Positions 48,781 through 58,810 of a stretch of DNA of 64,000 bases are shown here, piece by piece. The notes below the pieces were generated by a model. It was not told where the DNA came from. It was given only the letters and a program-made list of their open reading frames with translations, and did not search any database. The position numbers were made by a program, and so were the translations under genes. How positions within the stretch are numbered: position 1 is the stretch's first letter; every line of letters starts with the position of its first letter. Origin of the DNA: Aeromonas hydrophila subsp. hydrophila ATCC 7966 (lineage in GTDB: Bacteria; Pseudomonadota; Gammaproteobacteria; Enterobacterales; Aeromonadaceae); contig NC_008570.1 in the NCBI RefSeq assembly GCF_000014805.1, forward strand, positions 3,477,001 through 3,541,000. Direction: 5' to 3'.

Positions 48781-49884
48781 ATGACTGAACGCTATATAGG
48801 CTTGATGTCCGGTACCAGCATGGACGGTATCGATGCCGTGCTGGTGCTGATCGAGGGGGATGAACTGCGGGTCGAGGCGGCCCTCAGCCATCCCTGGCCC
48901 ACTGCGCACGAGCTGCACGCCCTCTGCACCCCGGGCGACAACGAGATCGACCGCATGGGGGTCGCCGACAACCTGGTCGCCCGCGAGTTTGCCGCCGCCA
49001 CCCACGCCCTGCTGGCCAAAGCGGGGCTGACTCCCAAGGATATTCGCGCCCTCGGCAGCCACGGCCAGACCATCCGCCACCGCCCCCAGCTGGGCTTTAC
49101 CCTGCAGATCGGCAACGCGGCCCTGCTGGCGGCGCTGACCGGCATCGATGTGGTGGCCGACTTTCGCACCATGGACATGGCCCTCGGCGGCCAGGGGGCG
49201 CCGCTGGTGCCCGCCTTCCATCAGGCCTTCTTTGCCCGCCCCGGCGCCCTGCGGGTGGTGCTCAACCTCGGTGGCATCGCCAATATTTCGGTGCTGCCGG
49301 GTCAGGCAGACGGCGTCTATGGCTTTGATACCGGCCCGGCCAACACCCTGCTCGACGGCTGGTATCGCCGCCATCACCCCCAGGGGGCCGGCTATGATGC
49401 CGGCGGCCAGTGGGCGGCCAGCGGCAGGCTTATCCCTGCACTGCTGGAGCAGCTGCTGGCCCACCCCTACTTTGCCGCCCCCCACCCCAAGAGCACCGGG
49501 CGCGAGATGTTCACCCTGGCGTGGCTCGATGGCGAGCTGGCCGGCCACGCCCATGCCCCGGCGGATGTGCAGCGCACCCTGCAGGCGCTCACCTGCCACA
49601 GCATCGCCCGCCAGCTGCCCACACTGGCGGATGCGCAGAGCCGGCCCGAGCTGTATGTCTGCGGCGGCGGCGCCCATAACGCCCCGCTGCTGGCGGAGCT
49701 GGCCAGCCTGCTGCCCGGCTGGCGCATCGCCAACACGGCCGAGCTGGGGATCGCTCCCGACTGGATGGAAGGCGCGGCGTTTGCCTGGCTGGCGCAGCGC
49801 TTTATCCACCGCCAACCCGGCAACCTGCCGGCCGTCACCGGTGCCAGCCGCCCCGCCGTGCTGGGTGCCCTCTATCCTGCCTGA
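48781..49884 (+). CDS. anmK: Anhydro-N-acetylmuramic acid kinase
   Basis: 367 residues (E. coli 369). The start ERYIGLMSGTSMDGIDAV is the phosphate-binding signature. HGQTIRH, VVADFRTMDMALGGQGAPL with the catalytic Asp, LNLGGIANISVL and DTGPANTL complete the ASKHA fold. It hydrolyses and phosphorylates 1,6-anhydro-MurNAc to MurNAc-6-P in cell-wall recycling. It follows mepM with 140 bases between, occupied by a truncated copy of its own beginning, and is closed by a terminator. Confidence 0.96.
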   Translation: MTERYIGLMSGTSMDGIDAVLVLIEGDELRVEAALSHPWPTAHELHALCTPGDNEIDRMGVADNLVAREFAAATHALLAKAGLTPKDIRALGSHGQTIRHRPQLGFTLQIGNAALLAALTGIDVVADFRTMDMALGGQGAPLVPAFHQAFFARPGALRVVLNLGGIANISVLPGQADGVYGFDTGPANTLLDGWYRRHHPQGAGYDAGGQWAASGRLIPALLEQLLAHPYFAAPHPKSTGREMFTLAWLDGELAGHAHAPADVQRTLQALTCHSIARQLPTLADAQSRPELYVCGGGAHNAPLLAELASLLPGWRIANTAELGIAPDWMEGAAFAWLAQRFIHRQPGNLPAVTGASRPAVLGALYPA

Positions 49885-49892
49885 CCCAATAG

Positions 49893-49923
49893 AGCAGGGC
49901 CGTCACTCGACGGCCCTGCTGTT
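49893..49923 (+). terminator. anmK terminator
   Basis: A 12-bp stem (49893-49904 with 49909-49920, loop ACTC) followed by GTTTCATC, 8 bases after the stop. Confidence 0.85.
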
Positions 49924-49973
49924 TCATCTCCTGCCTGTTCAGCGCTGCCAGCCCCTCTTGCAAAGGCGTGACG

Positions 49974-50837
49974 CTATTGGCGGCTCACTGCCTCCAGCAG
50001 GGTAGTGGCGGCCAACTTGCCGAGCGGATTGCCGGCCAGCGGGCTGTCACCGGTCAGCAGATTGCGATCCCGACACACCTCCCCCGAGATGCCGCTGTTG
50101 ACGATCTCAAATCCCATCCCCTTGAGCCGTTCGCCAAACTTCCAGGTGAGCCGGCCCGGCATGTAGCCAATCGCCGGCGTCTGCTCATCCAGCGCATCGG
50201 GGAAGGCGCAGATCTGGTAGCCGGCGAAGGTGTGCGGATTGGCTACCGCCAGCAAGGCCGCCGGCCCGTGGCAGAGGGTGATGATGAAACGCTCGTGGGC
50301 CATCGCCCACTCCAGCAGCGCCTTGACCTCGGCACTCTCGGGCAGCCCCATCAGGGCGCCGTGCCCGCCGGGAATGAACACGCCGAGGTAGTCCGAGTCG
50401 GGGGCCTGCACCTGGGCCAGCAGATCCGCCAGTTTGGCCGGCTGGCGAAACTGCCCCTGGTATTTGCCATAGAGCCCCACCACCGCCTCATCCTCCATCG
50501 GCATGGCCCACCACTCGAACTTGACCGGATTGCCCGACAGGGTGGCCACCTCAAAGGCAAAACCCGCCTTGTCGAGGTGATACATGGGCAGCAGGGTTTC
50601 CACCGGATGGTTGCCGGTAGAGAACAGGGTGCCGTTGTCGGTGAGCAGATAGCGCTCATCGGCCCCGATCAGCAGGATCTTCCAGCGGCCGCCACGATAG
50701 GGGGCGGGATAGTCGGCCCCCGCCAGATCCGACTTGCGCGAAGTGAACTGGCTCAATGAATAGGGGGAAGGGAAAAAGGCATTCTGCTCCGCCGGATCCG
50801 GGGTCGGTTGCTTGTCGTCAATCAGCTTCTCGGTCAT
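49974..50837 (-). CDS. hchA: Hsp31 chaperone / protein deglycase HchA
   Basis: 287 residues (E. coli 283). It is of the DJ-1/PfpI superfamily with the Hsp31 N-terminal extension ([32 protein letters not shown]). The catalytic residues are visible: Glu80 in [11 protein letters not shown], Cys189-His190 at the nucleophile elbow in [10 protein letters not shown]. It acts as glyoxalase III / deglycase on methylglyoxal products and as a holding chaperone. GGAGAG stands upstream of the ATG at 50837; the open frame beyond it is non-coding. It is divergent from the RidA fusion across a long spacer. Confidence 0.95.
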   Translation of the reverse strand: MTEKLIDDKQPTPDPAEQNAFFPSPYSLSQFTSRKSDLAGADYPAPYRGGRWKILLIGADERYLLTDNGTLFSTGNHPVETLLPMYHLDKAGFAFEVATLSGNPVKFEWWAMPMEDEAVVGLYGKYQGQFRQPAKLADLLAQVQAPDSDYLGVFIPGGHGALMGLPESAEVKALLEWAMAHERFIITLCHGPAALLAVANPHTFAGYQICAFPDALDEQTPAIGYMPGRLTWKFGERLKGMGFEIVNSGISGEVCRDRNLLTGDSPLAGNPLGKLAATTLLEAVSRQ

Positions 50838-51662
50838 GGGACTCTCTCCATCATGGGTTGACTCGCTCACACAGTATTGACTGTCAGGGGCCGGGTAAAT
50901 GCGCAGCGCCCTTCCCTCTGACAGGGCGCTGACGCACGGCGCCCACGCAGTCAGGTCCTGTTCGCGCCGCTGAAAATATATGGCATATGCAGGGTGGCGT
51001 CCTGCCCGCCTGGTTGCCGCATCCGGCAGTGAACGGCGCCCCTCATTTCCATCCGCTCTTGCCACCCCAGCTTATTGCCATGCAGATGGACTGAATGTTA
51101 TTTCAATGGCTCTCTTGTGGCTCACTTCAGGCATATTTTTGGCCTTCTGAAAAGCCCTTCACCAGGCTGAAAAATAAATAGCTATGCAAAACCGGGATAA
51201 TATCCTGCAAGTTGGTCAGAATAATTAACCTGGAATTTACAGCTGGTAACCTGAACCGACGCGAATAAAGGCACCATCAGCCGCCTGCATCGCAAAAAGT
51301 GGGAGCGCCATCACCTTTATTGGTCATTCTGGTCATGCATTGAATAGCAAAGTGAATATATTTCACTCTGTTGAGCCACCTCATAGAAACCGGATCCCGG
51401 TTTGCATCCGCTGGCGAACGCCCCCTAGAATCCTCCCGTCTGAATCATCAAGCCGATTTATTTCTCCCTTATCCGTTTGCACGCGCCTGCGGCACCGGCA
51501 CAAGGCTTTACACAGTGATGACCATGGTCCCTTGCCCCGTCGCCCTGCGGCGGGAACGGGCAACTGTTGCCGCCATCATGGGTATCGCCCCGCGCGACGT
51601 ATTCGGCCAGGGAAGAGCAACGCGGCCTGACCCTACATCAAAAACGAAAAAGGAGTATCGCC
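50838..51662. other. Long non-coding stretch between hchA and the RidA fusion
   Basis: 825 bases. Open frames exist but none has a ribosome site, family resemblance or a sensible start. From 51080 to 51380 the sequence is clearly more AT-rich than its surroundings. It must contain both divergent promoters. I found no tRNA, terminator or known riboswitch in it; a small RNA or an unrecognised small gene cannot be excluded. Confidence 0.5.
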
Positions 51663-52928
51663 ATGAGTGGTACCATCATCAAGTCAGCCAGAAATACCGC
51701 CAATGCACCGCAGGATCTGAGCCCCAGCACCCAGAGCGTGGCGTTCTCCCACTACAACAATATCTCCGCCCAGCTGCCGGTCGACCCGAAAACGGGCGCG
51801 CTGGTCGCAGGGGATATCAAGGTGCAGGCCAGACAGTGCCTCACCAATATCAAGGCCATCGTCGAGAGCATCGATCATGTGATGGATGACGTGGTCAAAA
51901 TCACGGTGTTTCTCAAAGAGATCGCCGATCTCGACGCGGTCAACGCCGTCTATGGCGAGTTCTTCCCGCGCCTGCTGCCGACCCGCACCGTGCTGGCGGT
52001 GGCCGGTCTGCCGCTCGGCGCCGCCGTGCAGATGGACGCGCTCATCTCCAACGGTGAAGGTACCTTCCCGCAGGCTCCCTGCCCGCTGCTGAAGCTCTCC
52101 CGCAACAGCGACAAGGCACCGCAGGATCCGCTCTCGACCCACACCGTCGCCTTCTCCCACTACAACAATATCGGTGCCCAGCTGCCGGTCGATGCCGCGT
52201 CGGGCCAACTGGTCGCCGGCGGCATCCAGCAGCAGGCTGGCCAGTGCCTGCGCAACATCAAGCACGTGCTGGAGAGCATCGATGTGCCGTTTGACGATAT
52301 CGTCAAGGTCACCGTCTATCTGACCAGCCTGGCCGATCTGGACGCCGTCAACGAGGTCTACACCACCTTCTTCCCGGACTCAGCCATTGCCCGTGCCGTC
52401 GCCTACCTGCCGGCCCGCAGCGTGATCGTGGCCTCCGCCCTGCCGCTGGGCGCCCGGGTGCAGATGGATGCGGTCATTTCCCACGGTGACGGCACCCCGC
52501 CGCAACTGGTGGAAGACAGACACAATCTGGTGATCAGCGCCCGCAATACCGACAAGGCACCGCGCAGCCCGCTGCACACCCAGACCGTCGCCTTCTCCCA
52601 CTACAACCACATCGCCGGCCAGCTGCCGGTTGATCTGACCACCGGCAAGATCCTGACCGGTTGTGTCAAGGAGCAGACCGCCCAGTGCCTCGGCCATATC
52701 AAGACCATCGTCGAGAGCATCGGCCACGTGATGGACGATATCGTCAAGGTCAATATCCAGGTGAAGAACATCGCGGATCTGGCAGATGTGGATGCCATCT
52801 ACACCAAATACTTCCCGGCCTATCTGCCCGCCCGCACCGTGATTGCCGTGAGCGAACTGCCTGCCGGCGCCCTGGTGCAGATGGATGCCGTGCTCTCCAA
52901 TGCGGAAAGTACCCCGCCGCAGGCGTAA
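51663..52928 (+). CDS. Three tandem RidA (YjgF) domains in one polypeptide
   Basis: 421 residues made of three RidA-like repeats, about 1-140, 141-285 and 286-421. Each shows QSVAFSHYNN or HTVAFSHYNN or QTVAFSHYNH, then A/G-Q-LPVD, a QC-L-x-N/H-IK helix, and the signature (T/A)R(T/S)V...LP-G-x-VQMDA. RidA enzymes are trimers of ~130-residue subunits that hydrolyse 2-aminoacrylate-type enamines/imines with Arg105 and Glu120. Here the Arg is kept in all three repeats (108, 252, 391), but the Glu position is Gln in all three (123, 267, 406). Repeat 2 has an ~8-residue insertion before its signature. AGGAG stands eight bases before the ATG at 51663. Deaminase activity is uncertain. Confidence 0.9.
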   Translation: MSGTIIKSARNTANAPQDLSPSTQSVAFSHYNNISAQLPVDPKTGALVAGDIKVQARQCLTNIKAIVESIDHVMDDVVKITVFLKEIADLDAVNAVYGEFFPRLLPTRTVLAVAGLPLGAAVQMDALISNGEGTFPQAPCPLLKLSRNSDKAPQDPLSTHTVAFSHYNNIGAQLPVDAASGQLVAGGIQQQAGQCLRNIKHVLESIDVPFDDIVKVTVYLTSLADLDAVNEVYTTFFPDSAIARAVAYLPARSVIVASALPLGARVQMDAVISHGDGTPPQLVEDRHNLVISARNTDKAPRSPLHTQTVAFSHYNHIAGQLPVDLTTGKILTGCVKEQTAQCLGHIKTIVESIGHVMDDIVKVNIQVKNIADLADVDAIYTKYFPAYLPARTVIAVSELPAGALVQMDAVLSNAESTPPQA

Positions 52929-52950
52929 GATTTGTTTTAAATAATAAAAA

Positions 52951-52979
52951 GAGACCGGCTAATGGCCGGTCTCTTTTTT
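52951..52979 (+). terminator. Terminator of the RidA fusion gene
   Basis: Stem GAGACCGGC/GCCGGTCTC (52951-52959 with 52965-52973) followed by six T. Confidence 0.93.
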
Positions 52980-53073
52980 GGTAACAGGAAGGGATATTAT
53001 TTTTATGGCATCGACGCAGATGCGCGAACGTTCGATGAGGCTTCGCCAATCGAACCTGCGGGCCAATAACACG

Positions 53074-53475
53074 CTATCGAATATGGTGCTTCAGTTCAGC
53101 TTCCCACTGTTTGAACAATGTAAAGTCACCCTCGGCTCGACTCTTGGCAGCCGTGAACCATTGCACCCCTACCTCATCAGAATGCCTGAACTCCAACCGA
53201 AACTCATACTTGGTACTTATCACCAGTGCCAGACATGCACCAATCAAAAATGCGATAGCAGGAAGAATCCACGTAATAACCTGACCTTGTGCATCCGTTG
53301 GCACAAATATGAACAGTAGACTGGAAGCAATGGCCCCCAACATAATCATATTGAGTATTTTGTCTTTCCAGGAAAGGACCCGAACCTGTACGTTCGATAT
53401 TCTTCCCAGATCGTAGCTGTCCTTATTGACTTGTAGTTTCTGTGCTGACTGATTGATGACAATGGAACAAGACAT
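53074..53475 (-). CDS. Small two-helix membrane protein, DUF6232-like
   Basis: 133 residues. The N-terminal ~45 residues form a beta-rich segment (INQSAQKLQVNKDSYDLGRI); two hydrophobic helices follow (MIMLGAIASSLLFIFV and ILPAIAFLIGACLALVI), then a soluble tail. The layout resembles DUF6232, whose function is unknown; the assignment is tentative. The ATG at 53475 has GGAG seven bases upstream and is preferred to 53487. Its base composition is clearly lower in GC than its neighbours, as is the sequence from about 53000 to 53800, which may indicate acquisition from elsewhere. Confidence 0.7.
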   Translation of the reverse strand: MSCSIVINQSAQKLQVNKDSYDLGRISNVQVRVLSWKDKILNMIMLGAIASSLLFIFVPTDAQGQVITWILPAIAFLIGACLALVISTKYEFRLEFRHSDEVGVQWFTAAKSRAEGDFTLFKQWEAELKHHIR

Positions 53476-53897
53476 GGGAAACTCCATTTCAGATATACGT
53501 CACATGACATTTTTATAATCAAGAACTCTTCATGAAAAACTGACCACCATCCCGACAACCCTGCTGCATGACACCAAGCAGCCAGCAACCATCAAATAGC
53601 CCGAACGTTGCCAACCAGGCTTGTTCAATGGACGCTACCGAATATTGGTTCATACCTTGTAATGAAGGGGGTAAGCCGCCCAGCATGGTATCGTATGACG
53701 CCAAACTTGAAAGCAAATTCAAAAGAAAAAGCGAGATTGATCAAGTAATCGATCTGAATACCTCCCGTATCGGCTCACACGCTATTTCGTCATCCCCAAA
53801 CAGCCATAAAAAACGCCCCCCATCTTGCGATGGAGGGCGTTTTATCGTTCCGGCTATTGGGCCAGAGTGGCCCAACGTTCAGGAATTACAGGGGCTG
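53476..53897. other. AT-rich intergenic stretch before tkt
   Basis: About 420 bases of lower GC than the window average. A minus-strand frame at 53519-53722 exists but has no ribosome site or recognisable content. The only clear element is the tkt terminator near 53808-53846. Confidence 0.5.
53808..53846 (-). terminator. tkt terminator
   Basis: On the minus strand, a hairpin of AAAACGCCCTCCATC with GATGGGGGGCGTTTT (loop GCAA) runs into TTTTTATGG, about 50 bases after the tkt stop. Confidence 0.9.
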
Positions 53898-55889
53898 TTA
53901 CAGGGACTCTGCGGTCGCAACCACGTTTTCCACGGTAAAGCCGAATTCCTTGAACAGCAGCTCGGCCGGTGCGGACTCACCGAAGGTGGTCATACCGATG
54001 ATCTTGCCGCCGAAACCGACGTACTTGTACCAGTAGTCGGCGATGCCGGCTTCGATGGCCACACGCTTGGTGACGGAGGCTGGCAGAACGGACTCTTTGT
54101 ACTCGGCAGACTGGGCGTCGAACACGTCGGTGGCCGGCATGGAGACCACGCGCACGGCACGGCCCTTGGCAGTCAGCTGCTCATAGGCGGCAACGGCCAG
54201 TTCCACTTCGGAACCGGTGGCGATCAGGATCAGCTCAGGCTTGCCAGCGCAATCCTTCAGCACGTAGCCACCCTTGGCGGTATTGGCCAGCTGCTGGGCG
54301 CTGCGGTCCATCTGAGCCAGGTTCTGACGAGAGAAGATCAGCGCAGTCGGGCCGTCGGTACGCTCGATGGCGTGCTTCCAGGCGATGGCGGATTCAACCT
54401 GGTCACACGGGCGCCAGGTGCTCATGTTCGGGGTCAGACGCAGGGACGCGATCTGCTCGACCGGCTGGTGAGTCGGGCCATCTTCACCCAGACCGATGGA
54501 GTCGTGGGTGTAAACGAAGATGGCACGCTGCTTCATCAGGGCGGCCATGCGCAGGGCGTTGCGGGCGTATTCCATGAACATCAGGAAGGTAGCGCCGTAG
54601 GGGATGAAACCACCGTGCAGGGCGATACCGTTCATGATGGCGGACATGCCGAACTCGCGTACACCGTAGTGGATGTAGTTGCCGGAGGCATCGTCGTTGG
54701 TCAGGGACTTGGAGCCGGACCACATGGTCAGGTTGGACGGCGCCAGGTCGGCAGAGCCACCCATGAACTCCGGCAGCAGCTTGCCGAAGGCTTCCAGCGA
54801 ATTCTGGGAGGCTTTGCGGGTTGCGATCTTGGCCGGGTTGGCTTGCAGGGTTTCGATGATCTTGGCGGATTCAGCGGCCCAGTTGGCCGGCAGCTCGCCA
54901 GCGGTACGGCGCTTGAATTCGGCAGCCAGGGTCGGGTGAGCAGCTTCATAGGCGGCGAACTTGGCAGCCCAGTCGGCTTCCAGCTTGGCGCCTTTCTCCT
55001 GACCGTTCCACTCGGCAGCGATGTCGGACGGGATAACGAACGGCGCGTGGTCCCACTTCAGGAAGGCACGGGCAGCGGCGATCTCGTCATTGCCCAGCGG
55101 TGAACCGTGGCAGTCGTGGGAGCCGGACTTGTTCGGGGAACCGTAACCGATGATGGTGCGGCAGCAGATCAGGGTCGGCTTGCCGGTCTCGGCCTTGGCG
55201 GCTTCGATGGCAGCGTTGATCGCTTCCGGGCTGTGGCCGTCAACGGCGGCAATCACGTGCCAGCCGTAGGCTTCGAAGCGCTTGACGGTGTCGTCGGTGA
55301 ACCAGCCTTCCACGTGACCGTCGATGGAGATGCCGTTGTCATCCCAGAACGCGATCAGTTTGCCCAGTTGCAGGGTACCGGCCAGGGAGCAGGCTTCGTG
55401 GGAGATACCTTCCATCAGGCAGCCGTCGCCCATGAAGGCGTAGGTGTAGTGGTCGACGATGTCGTGACCCGGCTGGTTGAACTGCTCGGCCATGGCCTTC
55501 TCGGCGATCGCCATGCCCACGGCGTTGGTGATGCCCTGGCCCAGCGGACCGGTCGTGGTTTCAACGCCCGGCGCGTAACCGTACTCCGGGTGACCCGGGG
55601 TGCGAGAGTGCAGCTGGCGGAAGTTTTTCAGATCGTCGATGGAGAGGTCATAACCGGAGAGGTGCAGCAGGGAGTACAGCAGCATGGAACCGTGGCCGTT
55701 GGAGAGAATGAAACGGTCGCGGTCGGCCCACTTGGGGTTGTTCGGGTTATGTTTGAGGTGGCTGCGCCACAACACTTCGGCGATATCCGCCATTCCCATG
55801 GGGGCGCCCGGGTGACCGGAGTTGGCTTTTTGAACGGCATCCATACTCAATGCGCGAATGGCATTGGCAAGCTCTTTACGAGAAGGCAT
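53898..55889 (-). CDS. tkt: Transketolase
   Basis: 663 residues, the same as E. coli TktA. N-terminal [17 protein letters not shown], thiamine diphosphate-binding motif [19 protein letters not shown] with the metal ligands, active-site [12 protein letters not shown] and [19 protein letters not shown], and the pyrimidine domain with [19 protein letters not shown]. It transfers two-carbon units in the pentose phosphate pathway. AGGAG stands seven bases before the ATG at 55889; the extension to 55967 is leader. It is divergent from metK. Confidence 0.97.
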   Translation of the reverse strand: MPSRKELANAIRALSMDAVQKANSGHPGAPMGMADIAEVLWRSHLKHNPNNPKWADRDRFILSNGHGSMLLYSLLHLSGYDLSIDDLKNFRQLHSRTPGHPEYGYAPGVETTTGPLGQGITNAVGMAIAEKAMAEQFNQPGHDIVDHYTYAFMGDGCLMEGISHEACSLAGTLQLGKLIAFWDDNGISIDGHVEGWFTDDTVKRFEAYGWHVIAAVDGHSPEAINAAIEAAKAETGKPTLICCRTIIGYGSPNKSGSHDCHGSPLGNDEIAAARAFLKWDHAPFVIPSDIAAEWNGQEKGAKLEADWAAKFAAYEAAHPTLAAEFKRRTAGELPANWAAESAKIIETLQANPAKIATRKASQNSLEAFGKLLPEFMGGSADLAPSNLTMWSGSKSLTNDDASGNYIHYGVREFGMSAIMNGIALHGGFIPYGATFLMFMEYARNALRMAALMKQRAIFVYTHDSIGLGEDGPTHQPVEQIASLRLTPNMSTWRPCDQVESAIAWKHAIERTDGPTALIFSRQNLAQMDRSAQQLANTAKGGYVLKDCAGKPELILIATGSEVELAVAAYEQLTAKGRAVRVVSMPATDVFDAQSAEYKESVLPASVTKRVAIEAGIADYWYKYVGFGGKIIGMTTFGESAPAELLFKEFGFTVENVVATAESL

Positions 55890-56231
55890 CTGTATCTCCT
55901 GCGATTGCTTCATTTGATGGCCAAGATTAAGGCGCGTTATTGTCCCAGCAGGGGGCGCGGCGTGCAAATATTATCTGGGCGAATAAAGTAGCTTTGGGAG
56001 CTCAATCGCTTTTCTTGACGGGGCAAACGATTGAGCCGTAACCGCTTTACACCCCAAATGGGGTAAAGCGCGGATCTTGTTCGGCCAGGGGGCGGTAAAA
56101 CCAAAATAGTGCTGGCAATCGAGGGGGGCGCTAACTAAAATGGACGTCCAGATGTAGATACCTCTACAATCATCCTATCATCACCCGGTTATTGCTGCGG
56201 CGATAACCCCAGACAAGCTGAGAATCCCATC
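55890..56231. other. tkt-metK divergent intergenic region
   Basis: 342 bases with promoters in both directions. The metK side holds a -10-like TAAAAT (56136-56141) with met boxes directly after it; no clear tkt promoter was identified. Confidence 0.5.
56142..56165 (+). promoter_or_regulatory. Tandem met boxes (MetJ operator) of metK
   Basis: Three contiguous 8-mers, GGACGTCC, AGATGTAG and ATACCTCT, match the MetJ consensus AGACGTCT at 6, 5 and 6 positions. They begin one base after a TAAAAT -10 element, where a bound repressor would block initiation. MetJ with S-adenosylmethionine as corepressor is the known regulator of metK. Confidence 0.7.
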
Positions 56232-57383
56232 ATGGCAAAGCTGTTTACTTCCGAGTCGGTCTCCGAAGGCCATCCCGACAAGATTGCGGACCAGATCTCC
56301 GATGCGGTCCTGGACGCCATCCTCAAGCAAGACACCAAGGCCCGCGTCGCCTGCGAGACCCTGGTCAAGACCGGCATGGTCATGGTGGCCGGTGAAGTAA
56401 CCACCACCGCCTGGGTAGACATCGAGCAGATCGTGCGCGACACCGTGCGCGACATCGGCTACACCCACTCCGACATGGGCTTCGACGCCGACTCCTGCGC
56501 CGTGCTGAACGCCATCGGCAAACAGTCTCCGGACATCAACCAGGGCGTTGACCGCAGCGATCCGCTGGAGCAGGGCGCGGGCGACCAGGGCCTGATGTTC
56601 GGCTACGCCACCAACGAAACCGACGTGCTGATGCCGGCCCCCATCACCTACTCTCACCTGCTGGTGAAGCGTCAGGCTGAAGTGCGCAAGAACGGCACCC
56701 TGCCGTGGCTGCGTCCGGATGCCAAGAGCCAGCTGACCTTCGCCTACGACGACGCCGGCAAGATCATCGGTGTGGATGCCGTGGTGCTGTCTACCCAGCA
56801 CGCCGAATCCATCAGCCACAAGGATCTGGTGGAAGCGGTGCGCGAAGAGATCATCAAGCCGGTACTGCCGGCCGAGTGGGTCAACAAGGACACCAAATAC
56901 TTCATCAACCCGACCGGCCGTTTCGTCATCGGCGGCCCGATGGGTGACTGCGGTCTGACCGGTCGCAAGATCATCGTCGACACCTACGGCGGCATGGCCC
57001 GTCACGGTGGTGGCGCCTTCTCCGGCAAGGATCCGTCCAAAGTTGACCGCTCCGCTGCCTACGCCGCCCGCTACGTGGCCAAGAACATCGTCGCCGCCGG
57101 TCTGGCCGATCGCTGTGAAATCCAGATCTCCTACGCCATCGGCGTGGCCGAGCCGACCTCCATCAGCGTCGAAACCTTCGGCACTGCCAAGGTGGCCGAG
57201 GATCTGCTGGTCAAGCTGGTTCGCGAGCACTTCGAACTGCGTCCGTACGGCCTGATCCAGATGCTGGATCTGAAGCGCCCGATCTACCAGGCCACTGCCG
57301 CCTACGGTCACTTCGGTCGCAACGAGTTCCCGTGGGAGCAGACCGACAAGGCCGAACTGCTGCGTTCCGCCGCCGGTCTGTAA
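56232..57383 (+). CDS. metK: S-adenosylmethionine synthetase
   Basis: 383 residues (E. coli 384). [24 protein letters not shown] is represented by its landmarks [29 protein letters not shown] (hexapeptide loop) and the P-loop-like [19 protein letters not shown] follow. It makes AdoMet from methionine and ATP. Tandem met boxes upstream point to MetJ repression. A terminator follows and the sprT-to-ruvX block comes next, as in E. coli. Confidence 0.98.
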   Translation: MAKLFTSESVSEGHPDKIADQISDAVLDAILKQDTKARVACETLVKTGMVMVAGEVTTTAWVDIEQIVRDTVRDIGYTHSDMGFDADSCAVLNAIGKQSPDINQGVDRSDPLEQGAGDQGLMFGYATNETDVLMPAPITYSHLLVKRQAEVRKNGTLPWLRPDAKSQLTFAYDDAGKIIGVDAVVLSTQHAESISHKDLVEAVREEIIKPVLPAEWVNKDTKYFINPTGRFVIGGPMGDCGLTGRKIIVDTYGGMARHGGGAFSGKDPSKVDRSAAYAARYVAKNIVAAGLADRCEIQISYAIGVAEPTSISVETFGTAKVAEDLLVKLVREHFELRPYGLIQMLDLKRPIYQATAAYGHFGRNEFPWEQTDKAELLRSAAGL

Positions 57384-57401
57384 GCGTCACGCTTGTGGTA
57401 T

Positions 57402-57427
57402 AAAGGGGAGCCTGGCTCCCCTTTTGC
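57402..57427 (+). terminator. metK terminator
   Basis: Stem AAAGGGGAG/CTCCCCTTT (57402-57410 with 57416-57424) running into TTTTGCTTG, 18 bases after the stop and just before the sprT start. Confidence 0.82.
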
Positions 57428-57452
57428 TTGTCCGCCATTTGCCGAGAACCCG

Positions 57453-57986
57453 ATGTCCGTCACCGCTACCCGCCTCGATCCCGCCCTGTACCAGCAGTTG
57501 CTCGCCCGTGTCGACGCCTGTTTTGTGCAGGCCGAAACGCGCCTTGGCCGCCCCTTTCCCCGCCCGCAAGTCCATTGCAACATGCGCGGTCGGGCGGCAG
57601 GATCGGCGCGGCTGCAAACCTGGGAGCTGCGCTTCAACCCCGCCCTCTACCAGGCCAACCAGCCGGCATTTCTGGCCGAGGTGGTGCCCCACGAGGTGGC
57701 CCACCTGCTGGTTTATGCCCTGTGGGGCGAAGGGCGTGGCAGATCGCGGGTGCTGCCCCACGGCCGCCAGTGGCAATCGGTGATGCGGGAGGTGTTCGGC
57801 CTTGAGCCCAGCACCACCCACAGCTTCGATCTGGCGGTACTGGCGCAGCCGACCATCCCCTATCGCTGCCTCTGCCAGCAGCATCAGCTGTCGGTGCGCC
57901 GCCACAACAAGGTGGTGCGCGGCGAGGCCCGCTATCACTGCCGCCGCTGCAAGCAGCCGCTGGAGCGGGTTGGCTCGTCGCAGTAA
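57453..57986 (+). CDS. sprT: SprT family zinc metalloprotein
   Basis: 177 residues. The metalloprotease-like motif HEVAH (His80, Glu81, His84) lies in [15 protein letters not shown], with a further His in PHGRQW. The C-terminal zinc ribbon has two Cys pairs (YRCLCQQH and YHCRRCKQP). SprT is related to the DNA-protein crosslink protease SPRTN, but its bacterial role is not settled. The start at 57453 has weak upstream purines; the frame further upstream crosses the metK terminator. Confidence 0.92.
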   Translation: MSVTATRLDPALYQQLLARVDACFVQAETRLGRPFPRPQVHCNMRGRAAGSARLQTWELRFNPALYQANQPAFLAEVVPHEVAHLLVYALWGEGRGRSRVLPHGRQWQSVMREVFGLEPSTTHSFDLAVLAQPTIPYRCLCQQHQLSVRRHNKVVRGEARYHCRRCKQPLERVGSSQ

Positions 57987-58063
57987 GCCAGCCGGTGTCG
58001 CGTCCCTGTGCTAGGGTGCCTCTCTGCTTTTTCCGCCAACCATCTCATTTGCCAAGGATCTTC

Positions 58064-58747
58064 ATGTTTCGTCCCCTGTTTTCGTTCACCCTGGCCCTGC
58101 TGGTCAGCCTGCCCCTGCATGCCCAGACTTTTCGCGCCGCCAAACAGGATCTGAACCGCCTCTATCAGGATCACCCGGTCACCTTCTATTGCGGCTGCAA
58201 GATTGACTATCAGGGCAAGAAAATGAGCCCGGATCTGGCCAGTTGCGGCTATGAGCCGCGCAAGCAGCCCAAGCGCGCCGCCCGCATCGAGTGGGAACAC
58301 GTGGTACCGGCCTGGGAGTTCGGCCACCAGCTGCAGTGCTGGCAGCAGGGCGGTCGCAAGAATTGCGGCAAGAGCGACGAGTTCAACCAGATGGAGGGGG
58401 ACATGCACAACCTCTTCCCCGCCATCGGCGAGGTGAACGGTGATCGGGCCAACTTCCGCTTCTCCGACTGGAATGGCACCCCGGATCAGTACGGCCAGTG
58501 CCGGATGCTGGTGGACTTCAAAAATCGCCAGGTGCAGCCGCCCAAGGGGCTGGTACGCGGCCAGATCGCCCGCGCCTACCTCTACATGAGCCAGCAGTAT
58601 GGGCTGCGTCTGGCGGCGCAACAGCGTAAACTGTTCGAAGCCTGGGATAGGCAGTACCCGGCCGACGGCTGGGAGTGCGAGCGCAACCGCCGCATCGGCA
58701 AGCTGCAGGGCAATACCAACCCCTTTATTGAAAAGCAGTGCCGATAA
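58064..58747 (+). CDS. endA: DNA-specific endonuclease I (EndA/Dns)
   Basis: 227 residues: signal peptide ([17 protein letters not shown]), then the endonuclease I fold with the beta-beta-alpha-metal site [16 protein letters not shown] and [18 protein letters not shown]. Eight cysteines in the mature part should form disulfides after export. It degrades DNA in the periplasm or outside the cell, and the Aeromonas and Vibrio homologue Dns is known to limit transformation. AAGGA stands six bases before the ATG. Confidence 0.95.
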   Translation: MFRPLFSFTLALLVSLPLHAQTFRAAKQDLNRLYQDHPVTFYCGCKIDYQGKKMSPDLASCGYEPRKQPKRAARIEWEHVVPAWEFGHQLQCWQQGGRKNCGKSDEFNQMEGDMHNLFPAIGEVNGDRANFRFSDWNGTPDQYGQCRMLVDFKNRQVQPPKGLVRGQIARAYLYMSQQYGLRLAAQQRKLFEAWDRQYPADGWECERNRRIGKLQGNTNPFIEKQCR

Positions 58748-58810
58748 CCCCATCTATGGACACAAGGGATTTAAAATCCCTCTTCTTGAACCAGAGACTG
58801 ACACTGAGCC

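Noticed and set aside
53519..53722. Minus-strand 67-codon frame in the AT-rich patch
   Set aside because: No ribosome site, no recognisable content, poorly placed relative to neighbours.
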